This document shows, one piece after another, positions 34,151 to 43,216 of a DNA stretch of 64,000 nt. Position numbers and translations under genes: made by a program. Numbering within the stretch: the first letter of the stretch is position 1; every line of letters starts with the position of its first letter. Under the pieces are notes generated by a model. It was not told where the DNA came from, ran no database searches, and saw only the letters and a list, made by a program, of their open reading frames with translations. The DNA comes from Shinella curvata (lineage in GTDB: Bacteria > Pseudomonadota > Alphaproteobacteria > Rhizobiales > Rhizobiaceae): NCBI RefSeq assembly GCF_022899935.1, contig NZ_JALJCJ010000004.1:558001-622000 (forward strand). The letters are read 5' to 3'.

Positions 34151-34995
34151 GAGGCGGTTCTCCCTGGAGCCTTGTCATGGGTGTCGAGCCGGAAGAGGGC
34201 ATCCGCAATGCCGGCGGAGCGGTCAGGATCGAATGATGTTTCGTCGGAGGGCAGGAGCACGGCAACCTCCGCAACGCCGAGATCGGCCAACTGGAAGGGT
34301 GTTCCGTGGCCGAATTCCAGGTGGCCCCGGCCGATGATGCCGATCACCAGTGCGTCGGGCGTGCCGTTGAGAACATCGGCGATGCCGCAGGCGAAAGCCC
34401 GATCCCAGGTTTGCTGGGCGCGCACGAAGCGATCGAAATCCGGGCTGTCGGCGGTGGTGACCTTGCGTGCCGGGCTCCCCCCGCCGGTGAGATCGAAGAG
34501 GTACTGCCGGTAGGCGGCGGTTGCCGGCTTTGCGGGCGTCACGCCGTCGCGTTCAGCTTCGGGAATGGCCTCCCAGCCCAGCTTGCCGACTTCGGTGACG
34601 AGCGGGCGGCGGCAATTGAGGGCCTTCATCGGTACGCGGAACTGCCGGCAGAAATGGAAAAGCGGAAGATAGAGTTCCGGCGTGAAGCCCCAGACCGTTG
34701 CCCATTCCGATTGCTCAAGGAAATCGGCTGTTTCGAGATGGCCGGTAACCCACGCGTCCAGCGCCGGCTGCACACGGCGGGGGAACATTTCGAACCCCAT
34801 GACCAGCGGCCTTCCGGTGGCAAGCAGGCTGGCGGCGACATGAAGCTGCCAGCGGTGGATGTCGTAACGGTCGTGGGTTTCGCCAAGAAGCACGGCGCGC
34901 TTGCGGGCGAGTCTGTGCAGGAGGTCCGCATGTGACAGTTCCGTCGCTGTCTGCGGGTCGAGCCATGTGCCTGGCAGATGCAGGATGCCGGTCAT
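34147..34995 (-). CDS. ChaN-like heme-associated protein
   Basis: A 282-residue protein of the ChaN (DUF399) family: RKRAVLLGETHDRYDIHRWQ near residue 33, LVMGFEMFPRRVQPALDAWV near 65, ALNCRRPLVTEVGKLGWEAI and a final VIGIIGRGHLEFGHGTPFQL. The conserved GETHD His/Glu and GRGH His residues form the iron or heme site in ChaN. Unlike lipoprotein members it lacks a lipobox and has no clear signal peptide. The ATG at 34995 sits four bases after the stop of the HmuS-like gene, with GGAG upstream. It probably handles heme with that partner. Confidence 0.8.
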   Translation of the reverse strand: MTGILHLPGTWLDPQTATELSHADLLHRLARKRAVLLGETHDRYDIHRWQLHVAASLLATGRPLVMGFEMFPRRVQPALDAWVTGHLETADFLEQSEWATVWGFTPELYLPLFHFCRQFRVPMKALNCRRPLVTEVGKLGWEAIPEAERDGVTPAKPATAAYRQYLFDLTGGGSPARKVTTADSPDFDRFVRAQQTWDRAFACGIADVLNGTPDALVIGIIGRGHLEFGHGTPFQLADLGVAEVAVLLPSDETSFDPDRSAGIADALFRLDTHDKAPGRTAS

Positions 34996-34999
34996 GATC

Positions 35000-35743
35000 C
35001 TACTCCGCTGCTTCGCCGACGACGTCAAAGGCCGCGTCGTCTTCGGCCGAAAGCGAAAGGCCGATGGGCTGGCCGTCGCTGCCGAGCGCTATCAGTTGCG
35101 TGCGGTCGCCGGCCTTCTGGCGCGTCCAGTGCGCCACGGATCCGCCGGGCAGATGAAGGTGGAAGTCACCATCCATCACATTGATGAAGCCCATTCCGGG
35201 GCTGACTTTGGGCACCACGCCCGTCCATCGCTGGGAAAATCCCGGTTTTTCGAAAGCGATCGTGATGCGGTGTCCGGAGGCGAGCGCCGCTTCCAGTGGC
35301 GCGCGACCGGGGTCGTCGATGGCGACCTCAGGGCGCTCCTTGCGTTCGGAAACCGCCTTGGCCTCGGCCAGAGGCGCGAGAGAAAGGCCCGCAAGCGCGG
35401 CTTCGAAAGGTTCAAGGCCGCCGAAGCCGACCACACTCACGACCGCGTTGCCCGCGGCGTCGTTGAAATCGATGCGGGGATAGACCTGTTCGCGCATGAC
35501 GCTGGATATGTCGATGATCATCGACGCGATGCGGGCCGTCTCGATACGGCTGTCATGAGCTGCACCGCGACAGACGAGCAGGTCGCCGTCATGCTCGACG
35601 GTCTCGACCGGTCCGATGCGCTCGTGGGTCACGGCGTCGGTCTTGCCGATGATCATGAGCTTGCCGATCTGCGGCAGGCGCTGGAGCACGGTATCGGCGC
35701 GGTCGGTGATGGATCTGCGGGTGGAAGGGGCGTGGTCGGTCAT
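35000..35743 (-). CDS. Short HmuS/HemS-like heme utilisation protein
   Basis: A 247-residue protein that reads as a shortened HmuS. The first half (GKTDAVTHERIGPVETVEHD, SMIIDISSVMREQV, AVVSVVGFGG) matches the first HmuS repeat. The second (ITIAFEKPGFSQRWTGVVPK, MGFINVMDGDFHLHLPGG, VAHWTRQKAGDRTQLIALGS) matches the second repeat. HmuS/HemS proteins are about 345 residues; here the first 70 or so and the linker are missing. The segment carrying the heme-ligand His in HemS (before the second repeat) is not recognisable, so heme binding may differ. It heads the group ChaN, IalB, HugZ. Confidence 0.7.
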   Translation of the reverse strand: MTDHAPSTRRSITDRADTVLQRLPQIGKLMIIGKTDAVTHERIGPVETVEHDGDLLVCRGAAHDSRIETARIASMIIDISSVMREQVYPRIDFNDAAGNAVVSVVGFGGLEPFEAALAGLSLAPLAEAKAVSERKERPEVAIDDPGRAPLEAALASGHRITIAFEKPGFSQRWTGVVPKVSPGMGFINVMDGDFHLHLPGGSVAHWTRQKAGDRTQLIALGSDGQPIGLSLSAEDDAAFDVVGEAAE

Positions 35744-35769
35744 TTGGAACTCCAGAGATGTAAGAAGGA

Positions 35770-37452
35770 TCAGGCGAGGGCGGCGATCGCCACGGCGGGG
35801 GCGCCGAGGTCGATTGTCCGCTGTGGTGCTATCGCGGCAGGATCGCGATGGGCGATGACAAGGAAGGCGGTATCGGGCATCCGCTGGCGCAGCAGGGAGA
35901 GCAGGTAGCGTTCCGATGCGAGATCGAGCGCGCTCGTCGCTTCATCGAGCACGGCCCATTGCGGCCGATGCAACAGAAGGCGGGCAAACGCGACGCGTTG
36001 TATTTCTCCGCCGGAGAGCCCTTCGGTCGAAGCATCCGTTTTCGTGCCGAGGCCGACGTCGCAAAGCGCCTGCTGCACGGCCTGGGTGCCGAAAATATCG
36101 ATGGTCAGCGGATAGGCCGCTGCCTCCATCACGGTGCCGGACGACAGCCATGGTTTTTGCGGCAGGAACATCCAGTTGCCGGCAGCGCGCGCAATTTCGC
36201 CCTCGCCATGCGGCCAAAAACCGGCCAGAGCCTTGGTGAGCGTCGTCTTGCCGAGCCCGGAATCACCACGCAGCCAGATTGTTTCTCCCGGTCTGATCGT
36301 CAGGTCATCGATCGCAATCAGGTTGCGTCCGTCGGGTGCCTTCACCTGCACGTTCCGGAGCCGGGCGTCCGAACGCGCGGCAGCCTGCGTGAAGGGAGAG
36401 GGGCTTTCTGCCGCTGCCTTCGCCTTCTGGATGAACGTGTCGAGGCGTGCTGACGTGGCGACCAGGTCGGCGAGGTCCCTGTAGGAGAAGATGAACCAGG
36501 AGAGCGTCGTCACGACACTGGAAAAAGCGGTGGCGAGCTGCATGAGACCGCCGAAGGCGACGTGGCCGGCAAAGTAACCGGGCAGTGCCACGAAGAGCGG
36601 AATGCGCAGGACGGAATGCTGGAACGGATAGGTGAAGGTTCCAAGGATGAGTTCCCGGCCGATCAACCGCCGCCAGTTCGAGGCAACGAGATCGAAACGA
36701 TTGCGGAAGAGGCGTTTTTCCGCGTCCTCGCCATTGGTCAGCGCCACCTCGTCGAAGGCGGTACGCCAACGGGCCATGGCATAGCGGAAACTTGCTTCCC
36801 GACGCTGCTGTTCGGCAAAGAGGCTTTTGAGCGGCCGTCCAAGCAGATGGGTAATGCCGCTGGACAGCGCGACATAAAGGAAGGCGGCCCAGACCATGTA
36901 ATGCGGGATGTTCACGGAAAGACCGAAAAGCGAGATGCTCAACGGGAAGGCGGCGAGCGTCCAGAGAAGGGCAATGTAGGAAAACAGGCCAACGACACGC
37001 TGGATGAGGTCGATCGCTTCGCCGAGCAGGCCGCTGACGAAGAGGCGGCAATCTTCGGCGATCCGCTGGTCCGGATTGTCGATGGCATTCTCCCCATGGG
37101 CGAGATGCCAATAGGCTTTGCCCCGCGTCCATGCGTCGATGGCCGCGTCGGTGAGACTGCGGCGCCAGCGGATTTCCAGTGTCTTGCGCAGATATTCGCC
37201 AAGCAGGTGGCGTGTGGAATTCAGGCCGACGATGATGCCGAAAATGCCGATCTGCCGCAGCGCTTCCGCGGCATTCACTTTTTCCACAGCGGAGTAAAAT
37301 TCCCCCGTCCATTGCACGAGGCGCAGCGTGGCGTAGACGCTGCCGAGATTGAGCGCGACCACCACGGCAAAGAGCAGCAGGCTCGCCTTGTTTCCGGGGG
37401 CGGTGAGACACAGCGCCATGAGCCGGCGAAACTGCCTGAAGACGTTCAGCAT
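35770..37452 (-). CDS. ABC transporter with fused membrane and ATPase domains, YddA / SbmA-BacA-like
   Basis: A 560-residue half-transporter. The membrane domain (about residues 1-345) matches the SbmA/BacA-like and YddA group: QWTGEFYSAVEKVNAAEALR, LEIRWRRSLTDAAIDAWTRG, AHGENAIDNPDQRIAEDCRL. The ATPase follows with Walker A GDSGLGKT (396-403), signature LSGGE (479-483), Walker B WAVLDE (499-504) and switch His in VIAHRD. Members of this group move cofactors, peptides or coenzyme-like molecules. Lying between a heme-type receptor gene and an HmuS-like gene, it could move heme or a siderophore, replacing the usual HmuTUV importer, which is absent here. Confidence 0.85.
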   Translation of the reverse strand: MLNVFRQFRRLMALCLTAPGNKASLLLFAVVVALNLGSVYATLRLVQWTGEFYSAVEKVNAAEALRQIGIFGIIVGLNSTRHLLGEYLRKTLEIRWRRSLTDAAIDAWTRGKAYWHLAHGENAIDNPDQRIAEDCRLFVSGLLGEAIDLIQRVVGLFSYIALLWTLAAFPLSISLFGLSVNIPHYMVWAAFLYVALSSGITHLLGRPLKSLFAEQQRREASFRYAMARWRTAFDEVALTNGEDAEKRLFRNRFDLVASNWRRLIGRELILGTFTYPFQHSVLRIPLFVALPGYFAGHVAFGGLMQLATAFSSVVTTLSWFIFSYRDLADLVATSARLDTFIQKAKAAAESPSPFTQAAARSDARLRNVQVKAPDGRNLIAIDDLTIRPGETIWLRGDSGLGKTTLTKALAGFWPHGEGEIARAAGNWMFLPQKPWLSSGTVMEAAAYPLTIDIFGTQAVQQALCDVGLGTKTDASTEGLSGGEIQRVAFARLLLHRPQWAVLDEATSALDLASERYLLSLLRQRMPDTAFLVIAHRDPAAIAPQRTIDLGAPAVAIAALA

Positions 37453-37518
37453 GGGATCGGTCCATCTATCCAGAAGGCGGGGAGGGGCGGCGTGTACCGT
37501 CCCTCCCGTTTGCGTGCG

Positions 37519-39837
37519 TCAGAACTTCACCGTCGCGCCGAGCTTGAAGGTGCGGCCCGCGCCAGTCTGCAGTTCCAGCGGGTTCACGTTGGCCGTGAGT
37601 GGATCTGCGGAATTGGCGTGGCTCGTCAGCGTGTTGGGGAAGTAGCGGCGGTTAAAGATGTTCTCGATGCCCGCCGTCAGCTCGAAGTTTTCGCGTGGCG
37701 ACCACTTCGCGTAGGCGTCGAACAGGGCGTAGCCGGAGGGCAGATAGGCATCCGGATTGCTGCTCTCGTTCCGACCGGAGGCGAGGGTGGTGAGAAGCTC
37801 GAACTGCAGGCCGTAGTCCGGCAGCTCATGCCTCAGGCCGAGGACCGCGACGACCGGGATGGCGCCGTCGAAGGACGTGGTAGCCGCTGCCGCGTTCACC
37901 TTCTGGCGTCCGCGGCTCCACGCAATGTTGGCCGACGCCGTGGTGTTTTCCATGACTTCGTATTCGCCGCCGAATTCGAGGCCCCAGAAGCGCACGTCCT
38001 CGACATTGTCGGAGGTGTAGGCCGTGACCTTCGTGCCATCAGGTGCGGTGACCGTCGTCGGGCGCAGGCTGCGGATGAAGTCGGTATATTCGGCATAGAA
38101 GGCGCTGACGGTGAAGTAGCCGCGGTCAAGCTCGCCACGGAAACCGACCTCGTAGTTCTGGACCGATTCCGGCCGAAGCGCCGGGTTCGGCACGATCGAC
38201 GAGCCCGTGAAAATATCAGTGCTGGACTGGAAGAGCTGTGCCGAGGTCGGCATTTTGAAGCCCTCGCCATAGGCGGCATAGACCGAGTAGGTATCGTCGA
38301 GCTTGTAGTTTGCACCGAAGCGCTTGATCAGTTCGGTCTGGCTCTGCTTTTCCGGTTCGAAGCCGGGCAGGCCGGGATAGGTGCTGTCCCCTGTCGGATC
38401 GATCGAATAGTGCGCCAGCCGCACGCCGGGCGTCAGGGTCAGGCGGCCGTCGAGCAGGGCGATTTCATCCTGGAGGTAGATGTCCGCCCGCTCCGTCGTC
38501 ACACGCGGGAAGCTGAAGCCCTGGTTGATGGTGGTCGTGGTCGCGTCCGTCAGGGAGTTGTAGATCGTGTTGATGCCGGCATAGTCGCCCTTCGTACGGT
38601 CGCCGTCGAAGCCGTAGGTCAGCGTGTGCTGGGTCGGCCCGAGATCGAACGACGACTGGAGCTGGATATCCGCTTCATAGAAGGTCTCGCTGTAGTCACG
38701 ATACTGGTTGTGCAGCTGGTAGCGATCCGAATAGCGGCGGCGCTGGTTGCTGTCGGTTTCACGCTCCTGCGGCGAATAGGAAACGCGCCAGTTCAGCGTA
38801 TCGAGCCAGCTCGCGCCGACATCCCAATTGTGTTCGAGTGCAATGCGCTTGCGGCTCATGTCGAGGTCGCGCAGGTAGGAATCATTGACATAGGACATGG
38901 GCGAGGGAACACCTGTCGTGGATTCCGTCATGTCGTACAGCTGAGTGATGCTGGTCTTCCGGTCGAAAAGCTCGCCCGTCAGCTTGATCGTGTGTTCGCC
39001 GTCCGGCGTCCAGACGACTTTTGCCAACGCATTGTTGACGTCCGTGTCGGCCGGGAAAATCTTGTCGCAGCCGATGTAGAGGCGCGTGCAACCCCAGATG
39101 CCGCCATCGGCGCGGGCATTGCTGAGGCGCGGTTCGCTGGCAGACGTATGGCCGTAGCTGCCGAGAACCTGGACGTCGCCGAAATCATAGGCGGCGGTTA
39201 CCTGCTTGCGCCAGCTGTGATCGAAGCTGTCATAACCGCTCTTCACTTCAAGCGCCCAGGGCTTGCCGTCCTTCGTCAGGAGGTCGGAGGGGTCGCGCGT
39301 GCGGAACATGACCGCGCCGCCTAGCGCATCGGCGCCCCAAAGCACCGAGTTCGGGCCTTTGACGATTTCGACCGCCTTCATGTTGCTCATGTCAAGGAAA
39401 TCGCGGCTGCCGTCGGTGATCTGTTCCTGAACGCGGGAACCATCGACCGTCAGCTGAACGCGGTTGCCGCCCATGCCGCGGATCGAGAAGGAGGTCAGCT
39501 GTCCCCACGGATTGGTGATCGACGTCGTTCGCGTCACCGAGACGCCGGGCTCATGGCGAACGAGGTCCTGGATGTCACGGACGTTGCGTTCGTCGAGCTG
39601 CTGTCGGTCGATCACCGAAATCGACTGGGGAACGTCGAGGACTCTCTTTTCCCGGCGCGTCGAGAGCACGACGATCTGCTCGAGGACTGTCGCCTGGGTG
39701 TCCGTAAGCCCGGACGGATTGTCCTGCGCGAGCGCCGAAAGCGGCATGGCGAGGCTGACGGATGCAACCCCGCCGGCAAGCAGCCCGACATGACGACGGA
39801 ATGACGCGCGCGGCGCGTCGGTGACATTTTTCAACAT
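37519..39837 (-). CDS. TonB-dependent heme / hemoglobin-type outer-membrane receptor
   Basis: A 772-residue TonB-dependent receptor. The signal peptide ends LSALAQ near residue 38. The plug contains LEQIVVLSTRREKRVLDVPQ, VRDIQDLVRHEPGVSVTRTT and FSIRGMGGNRVQLTVDG, and a terminal Phe closes the barrel. The plug and barrel pattern fits the heme/hemoglobin receptor class (HmuR-like). The FRAP-like box (GFKMPTSAQLF) and NPNL-like box (VPNPALRPES) are present, but no His lies between them, unlike classical heme receptors, so the ligand should be checked. It is iron-regulated to judge by the operator at 39887. Confidence 0.85.
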   Translation of the reverse strand: MLKNVTDAPRASFRRHVGLLAGGVASVSLAMPLSALAQDNPSGLTDTQATVLEQIVVLSTRREKRVLDVPQSISVIDRQQLDERNVRDIQDLVRHEPGVSVTRTTSITNPWGQLTSFSIRGMGGNRVQLTVDGSRVQEQITDGSRDFLDMSNMKAVEIVKGPNSVLWGADALGGAVMFRTRDPSDLLTKDGKPWALEVKSGYDSFDHSWRKQVTAAYDFGDVQVLGSYGHTSASEPRLSNARADGGIWGCTRLYIGCDKIFPADTDVNNALAKVVWTPDGEHTIKLTGELFDRKTSITQLYDMTESTTGVPSPMSYVNDSYLRDLDMSRKRIALEHNWDVGASWLDTLNWRVSYSPQERETDSNQRRRYSDRYQLHNQYRDYSETFYEADIQLQSSFDLGPTQHTLTYGFDGDRTKGDYAGINTIYNSLTDATTTTINQGFSFPRVTTERADIYLQDEIALLDGRLTLTPGVRLAHYSIDPTGDSTYPGLPGFEPEKQSQTELIKRFGANYKLDDTYSVYAAYGEGFKMPTSAQLFQSSTDIFTGSSIVPNPALRPESVQNYEVGFRGELDRGYFTVSAFYAEYTDFIRSLRPTTVTAPDGTKVTAYTSDNVEDVRFWGLEFGGEYEVMENTTASANIAWSRGRQKVNAAAATTSFDGAIPVVAVLGLRHELPDYGLQFELLTTLASGRNESSNPDAYLPSGYALFDAYAKWSPRENFELTAGIENIFNRRYFPNTLTSHANSADPLTANVNPLELQTGAGRTFKLGATVKF

Positions 39838-39886
39838 GGCCCAACCCCTGTTTCAACCACCTTCACGTGGTGTGGGTGTCGGCCTA

Positions 39887-39915
39887 TTAAACTTGAATCG
39901 AAGAATCAAGTTTAA
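39887..39915. promoter_or_regulatory. Iron-responsive operator (RirA type)
   Basis: A perfect 10-base inverted repeat, TTAAACTTGA and TCAAGTTTAA, with a 9-base spacer. Its core is TGA-N9-TCA, the IRO motif recognised by RirA in rhizobia. It sits 50 bases upstream of the heme-receptor start. Confidence 0.8.
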
Positions 39916-39954
39916 AGTGGATAAAAAGAATCATATTTTGGCGAGCCGCTATGC

Positions 39955-39974
39955 ATTTGAAAATATTCTAAATT
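39955..39974. promoter_or_regulatory. ICE-like (Irr) candidate site
   Basis: ATTTGAAAATATTCTAAATT is an imperfect palindrome close to the Irr box (TTTAGAA and TTCTAAA half-sites), with one half-site one base short. It lies in the same divergent control region. Confidence 0.35.
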
Positions 39975-40071
39975 GCTTCTCGGCGTATCGGGCGGCCCAC
40001 AATGCGACGGCTTTCCTTAGAGCAATCGTATGGCGATGTGTCGAGGCCTCAAGGGGTTCGGGTTAAAAATA

Positions 40072-40086
40072 TGATCTCAATTATCA
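40072..40086. promoter_or_regulatory. Second TGA-N9-TCA element, candidate iron operator
   Basis: TGA-TCTCAATTA-TCA with ATGAT/ATCAT arms lies 69 bases before the ABC exporter gene on the plus strand. The arms are shorter than in the site at 39887, so a chance match is possible. Confidence 0.5.
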
Positions 40087-40154
40087 TGTTATTTGACGCT
40101 GGGGCGTCGATAGACTAGCTGTCCCTCACAGCTCCACTTTTTCGATGGCAGACA

Positions 40155-41915
40155 ATGCGATTCCACGAAACCATGACCTCCCTGCGCGGCCTGCGATTCG
40201 GTTCCTGGTCTGCAATTCTACGCATGTTCACGATGCACCGCCGTCGCTTTGCGCTATCTATCGCCCTGTCGCTTGTGGGGATCGGTCTTTCCATCGTCGT
40301 GCCGATCCTGTCGCAGAAGATTATCGATAGCGTCATGACAGGTCACGACGGTCGTGCAGCGGCAATCTTTGCTGGGATTGCAATTGCGGCCGCCGCCGCA
40401 CGGCACATTTCTGTGCGTTGGCAAAACAGCCTTATCAATGACCTTGAGGCACGGCTGACAACTCGTTTGTCGAGACGTATCTATATCCGAATGATGCGCC
40501 TGCCTTTTCAGGGGTCTGTCTCCGGCGCCGGCAACTCAATCAACTTGCTTAACGAATCTCAGCGTGTCGCCACATTTATGCTCTCGACGGCGCCGAATTT
40601 CTTTTTCACCTTGCTCGGCGCTGTCGTCTCGTTTGTCGTCGCTTTCTACTATGATCCGGTCGTTTCCGTGCTGGCGGCCGGGGTCGCAGCTGTATTCGCA
40701 TTCTTTGCCCGCAAAACCAATGCGCAACTCGGGGAGGCAAGCCGCGCCAGTTTCCGGCTGAACGGTGTCCTCCAAGGCGCTACGGCGGAAACGGTCAATA
40801 ACCTGCGGGCCATCAAGTCCAATGCCGTGGAGCGCTTCTTCATTCAGCGGTGGACGGCGAAATCGGATGAGGCGGTTCGAGCGCGCTGGCGAATTCTGAA
40901 CCTCTCGCATTCCTACGCCTTCACGATGGGGCTCCTTACGGAAATTCTCATCCTGCTGGTGGTTCTTGTCGGCTGTCTGCGCATCCTCAACGGCGACCTG
41001 ACGATCGGTGGCCTTCTGGCGTTGCAGATGCTCGTCACGCGCGCGGTCATGCCGATGCTGACAAGTGCCGGCATTCTGGTCCAGTTCCATTCCGTTAGCA
41101 CCACCGTTGCGGCCATCGATGCGTATCTGCGTCACGAACCGGAACGCGCCGACAGCGCACCAGCGCATCGTCCGACCCATCTTGGAGCAATCGCGGTCGA
41201 AGGTCTGACGCTCTCTTATCCGCAAGCACGGCAGCCGGCCCTCAATGGTGTATCTCTAAAACTGCCGCTCACCGGTGTGGTCGCGATCGTCGGTCGCAAT
41301 GGCTCGGGGAAATCCAGTTTGTTGCGGACCCTGATTGGGCTCGAACGCCAGTATGACGGTCGGGTGACGATCGGCGATGTGGATGTGCGCACCTATCATC
41401 CACGATGGTTGCGTCAGAGGTTCGGGGGTGTCGATCAGGAAACTTCGCTTTTCTCGGGCAGTGTTCGCGAAAATATCCAGGCAGCTGTTTCCCATCCGCT
41501 GACGGAAGCCGAGATCGACGCCGCGCTGCAATTCTCTTCCGCGGAAACCTTTGTGCAAAGTCTTCCCAAAGGCCTGGAAACGGAGCTGCTTCCTGCCGCG
41601 CAGAACCTCTCGGGTGGTCAGCGTCAGCGCCTTGCCATTTCGCGTGCCGCATCGCGAAGCCCACAGATAGCCGTCTTTGACGAGCCGACATCAGCGCTCG
41701 ACGCCGAGCAGGCTTTGGCACTGGAGCGCAAAATCCTGACGATGGGGCGAGATCGCCTCATCATTCTTGTTACCCATCACCTGTTTTCCGCCCGGGCCGC
41801 GGACCTGATTGTCGTGCTCGACGAAGGCATGATTGCAGGAACCGGACAGCATGAGGATCTCGTCGAAGCCTGTGAGCCCTACAAGACGCTGTGGCGCGAC
41901 TATGTGCGGGCATGA
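40155..41915 (+). CDS. ABC exporter (ABCB/HlyB-like half-transporter)
   Basis: A 586-residue exporter: a six-helix type 1 membrane domain (about residues 30-320), then an ATPase with Walker A GRNGSGKS, signature LSGGQRQRLA, Walker B IAVFDEPTSALD and switch His in VTHH. It has no N-terminal C39 peptidase domain. The membrane domain (GAGNSINLLNESQRVATFML near residue 120) resembles the type I secretion / lipid and peptide exporter group. It works as a homodimer. It is divergent from the heme receptor, with the candidate iron operator at 40072 upstream. Export of a siderophore or peptide under iron control is possible but unproven. The start could also be the ATG at 40167. Confidence 0.85.
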   Translation: MRFHETMTSLRGLRFGSWSAILRMFTMHRRRFALSIALSLVGIGLSIVVPILSQKIIDSVMTGHDGRAAAIFAGIAIAAAAARHISVRWQNSLINDLEARLTTRLSRRIYIRMMRLPFQGSVSGAGNSINLLNESQRVATFMLSTAPNFFFTLLGAVVSFVVAFYYDPVVSVLAAGVAAVFAFFARKTNAQLGEASRASFRLNGVLQGATAETVNNLRAIKSNAVERFFIQRWTAKSDEAVRARWRILNLSHSYAFTMGLLTEILILLVVLVGCLRILNGDLTIGGLLALQMLVTRAVMPMLTSAGILVQFHSVSTTVAAIDAYLRHEPERADSAPAHRPTHLGAIAVEGLTLSYPQARQPALNGVSLKLPLTGVVAIVGRNGSGKSSLLRTLIGLERQYDGRVTIGDVDVRTYHPRWLRQRFGGVDQETSLFSGSVRENIQAAVSHPLTEAEIDAALQFSSAETFVQSLPKGLETELLPAAQNLSGGQRQRLAISRAASRSPQIAVFDEPTSALDAEQALALERKILTMGRDRLIILVTHHLFSARAADLIVVLDEGMIAGTGQHEDLVEACEPYKTLWRDYVRA

Positions 41916-42020
41916 AGTTCCACAAGAGGGTATTACGCTACGATGGGCCGCTCACATTACACAAAGCACACACATTGTGATTATTTCACGGTTTGACGAT
42001 CGCCGCCGACCGATGGCCTT

Positions 42021-43082
42021 CTAGCTTTCGCCCTGCGTTGTGCCGTAGCGCATGGCCACGAGTACGATAACGACCCCCGCAATCAAGATTTGGGCGTTGA
42101 GAAGCAAAATGGGTTGCAACCAGATGCCAATCAAAGCGCACCCGAGGACGATCACCACCTCAGCCACGATTACCTTGAGAAACGTCTTTAGATATGCAGA
42201 GGTGGCTGCGTTCCCACTCTGCGAAGTGCTGCGCCGGAAATAGCCGTAGGCAAACAACGGTATCAATGCGCAGGTTATGGCCGTTGCACAAATCCTCATG
42301 CGAGCGACATCCGCCAGAGCCTCGGCTCCAGAGAACAAGATGACAGCGGAAAGCAAATAGCCGGTTGCCACCTCGGCCAGTACCGGTGGCCATATCAGTA
42401 TGTCGATAGACTTCCATGGTCCGGCGCTGAGTTCCGCGTAAACGGCTCGTATCATCGCGATCGCTACCGCGACGATCACGATCACGACGAGGCATTCCTC
42501 CATGGATATTCTGCCCTGGCGGATCGCTCCGATATAGCCGGATGCATCAGCCGCAAGTCTGGTCACGACGGGAACGATGAGCATTATGAAGATACCCAGA
42601 TTCCCTTCTGGTAGTCGCAGACGCTCGGCAACCCAGATTGTTAGTGCTGTGCCGCCCATAAGCCCGACGATCGCAAGCAACCTCATGAGTGGCTCAGGGC
42701 CGGAGATCAGCCCTATGGACGATAGTGCGGTCACGACGCCATATCCCTGGAACGCAGCGAGGCATAGGGTCAAGATGCGGATACCTATCAGGAGTTTGTA
42801 GTCGTTGTCTTGATGTGCAAGTTGCCACCTTGCCAAAGGCGGGCAGATCAACTTTGCGATCTCAGCGAGGCAAAGAGCCCCAAAAAGGGGGCTGACCCAA
42901 AGGAATATGATGGAAAGCTGCCCGGCTGGGCTGGATGGAATGGCTGCCAAGTGCGAGGCGAGCGCATCCTCATCAATGCCCGGTAGCATCACATAGGAAC
43001 CGCCTAGATAAACCATCGTTGCCAGAAGGAACGTTCCGACGACCGCAATGATGGGCATTGAAAATGTTGTCGCCTGGCGCAC
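42021..43082 (-). CDS. Divergent SecY-like membrane protein
   Basis: A 353-residue polytopic membrane protein with about ten hydrophobic segments, starting at a GTG at 43082 after GGGAG. Several blocks match SecY in order. VMLPGIDEDALASHLAA recalls the IPGID segment after helix 1. LAEIAKLICPPLARWQ recalls the region before helix 3. LCLAAFQGYGVVTALSSIGL recalls helix 4, and MGGTALTIWVAERLRLPEGN recalls helix 5 with its GTxxxxWxxE pattern. True SecY has about 440 residues; here the large cytoplasmic loops that contact ribosome and SecA are strongly shortened. The coding sequence has visibly lower GC than its neighbours. No SecE or SecA gene is adjacent. A second, specialised or degenerate translocon is inferred. 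Confidence 0.65.
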   Translation of the reverse strand: MRQATTFSMPIIAVVGTFLLATMVYLGGSYVMLPGIDEDALASHLAAIPSSPAGQLSIIFLWVSPLFGALCLAEIAKLICPPLARWQLAHQDNDYKLLIGIRILTLCLAAFQGYGVVTALSSIGLISGPEPLMRLLAIVGLMGGTALTIWVAERLRLPEGNLGIFIMLIVPVVTRLAADASGYIGAIRQGRISMEECLVVIVIVAVAIAMIRAVYAELSAGPWKSIDILIWPPVLAEVATGYLLSAVILFSGAEALADVARMRICATAITCALIPLFAYGYFRRSTSQSGNAATSAYLKTFLKVIVAEVVIVLGCALIGIWLQPILLLNAQILIAGVVIVLVAMRYGTTQGES

Positions 43083-43216
43083 GAGGAAAACTCCCGCTGG
43101 TGTCGAAAGCCCATGGCGATTGCCAGAGGCTCAAAGGATGTTGGATATTGATGATGGCGCTGTGATTGACGTGTCGTGGTATCCGCAGCCGGATGGTGGT
43201 CACGCTTCGATCGGCG

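Noticed and set aside
36562-39324. 920-codon open frame on the plus strand
   Set aside because: It lies antisense to two well-supported genes (the TonB-dependent receptor and the YddA-type ABC protein). Long antisense frames are expected at this GC content, and its translation has no domain.
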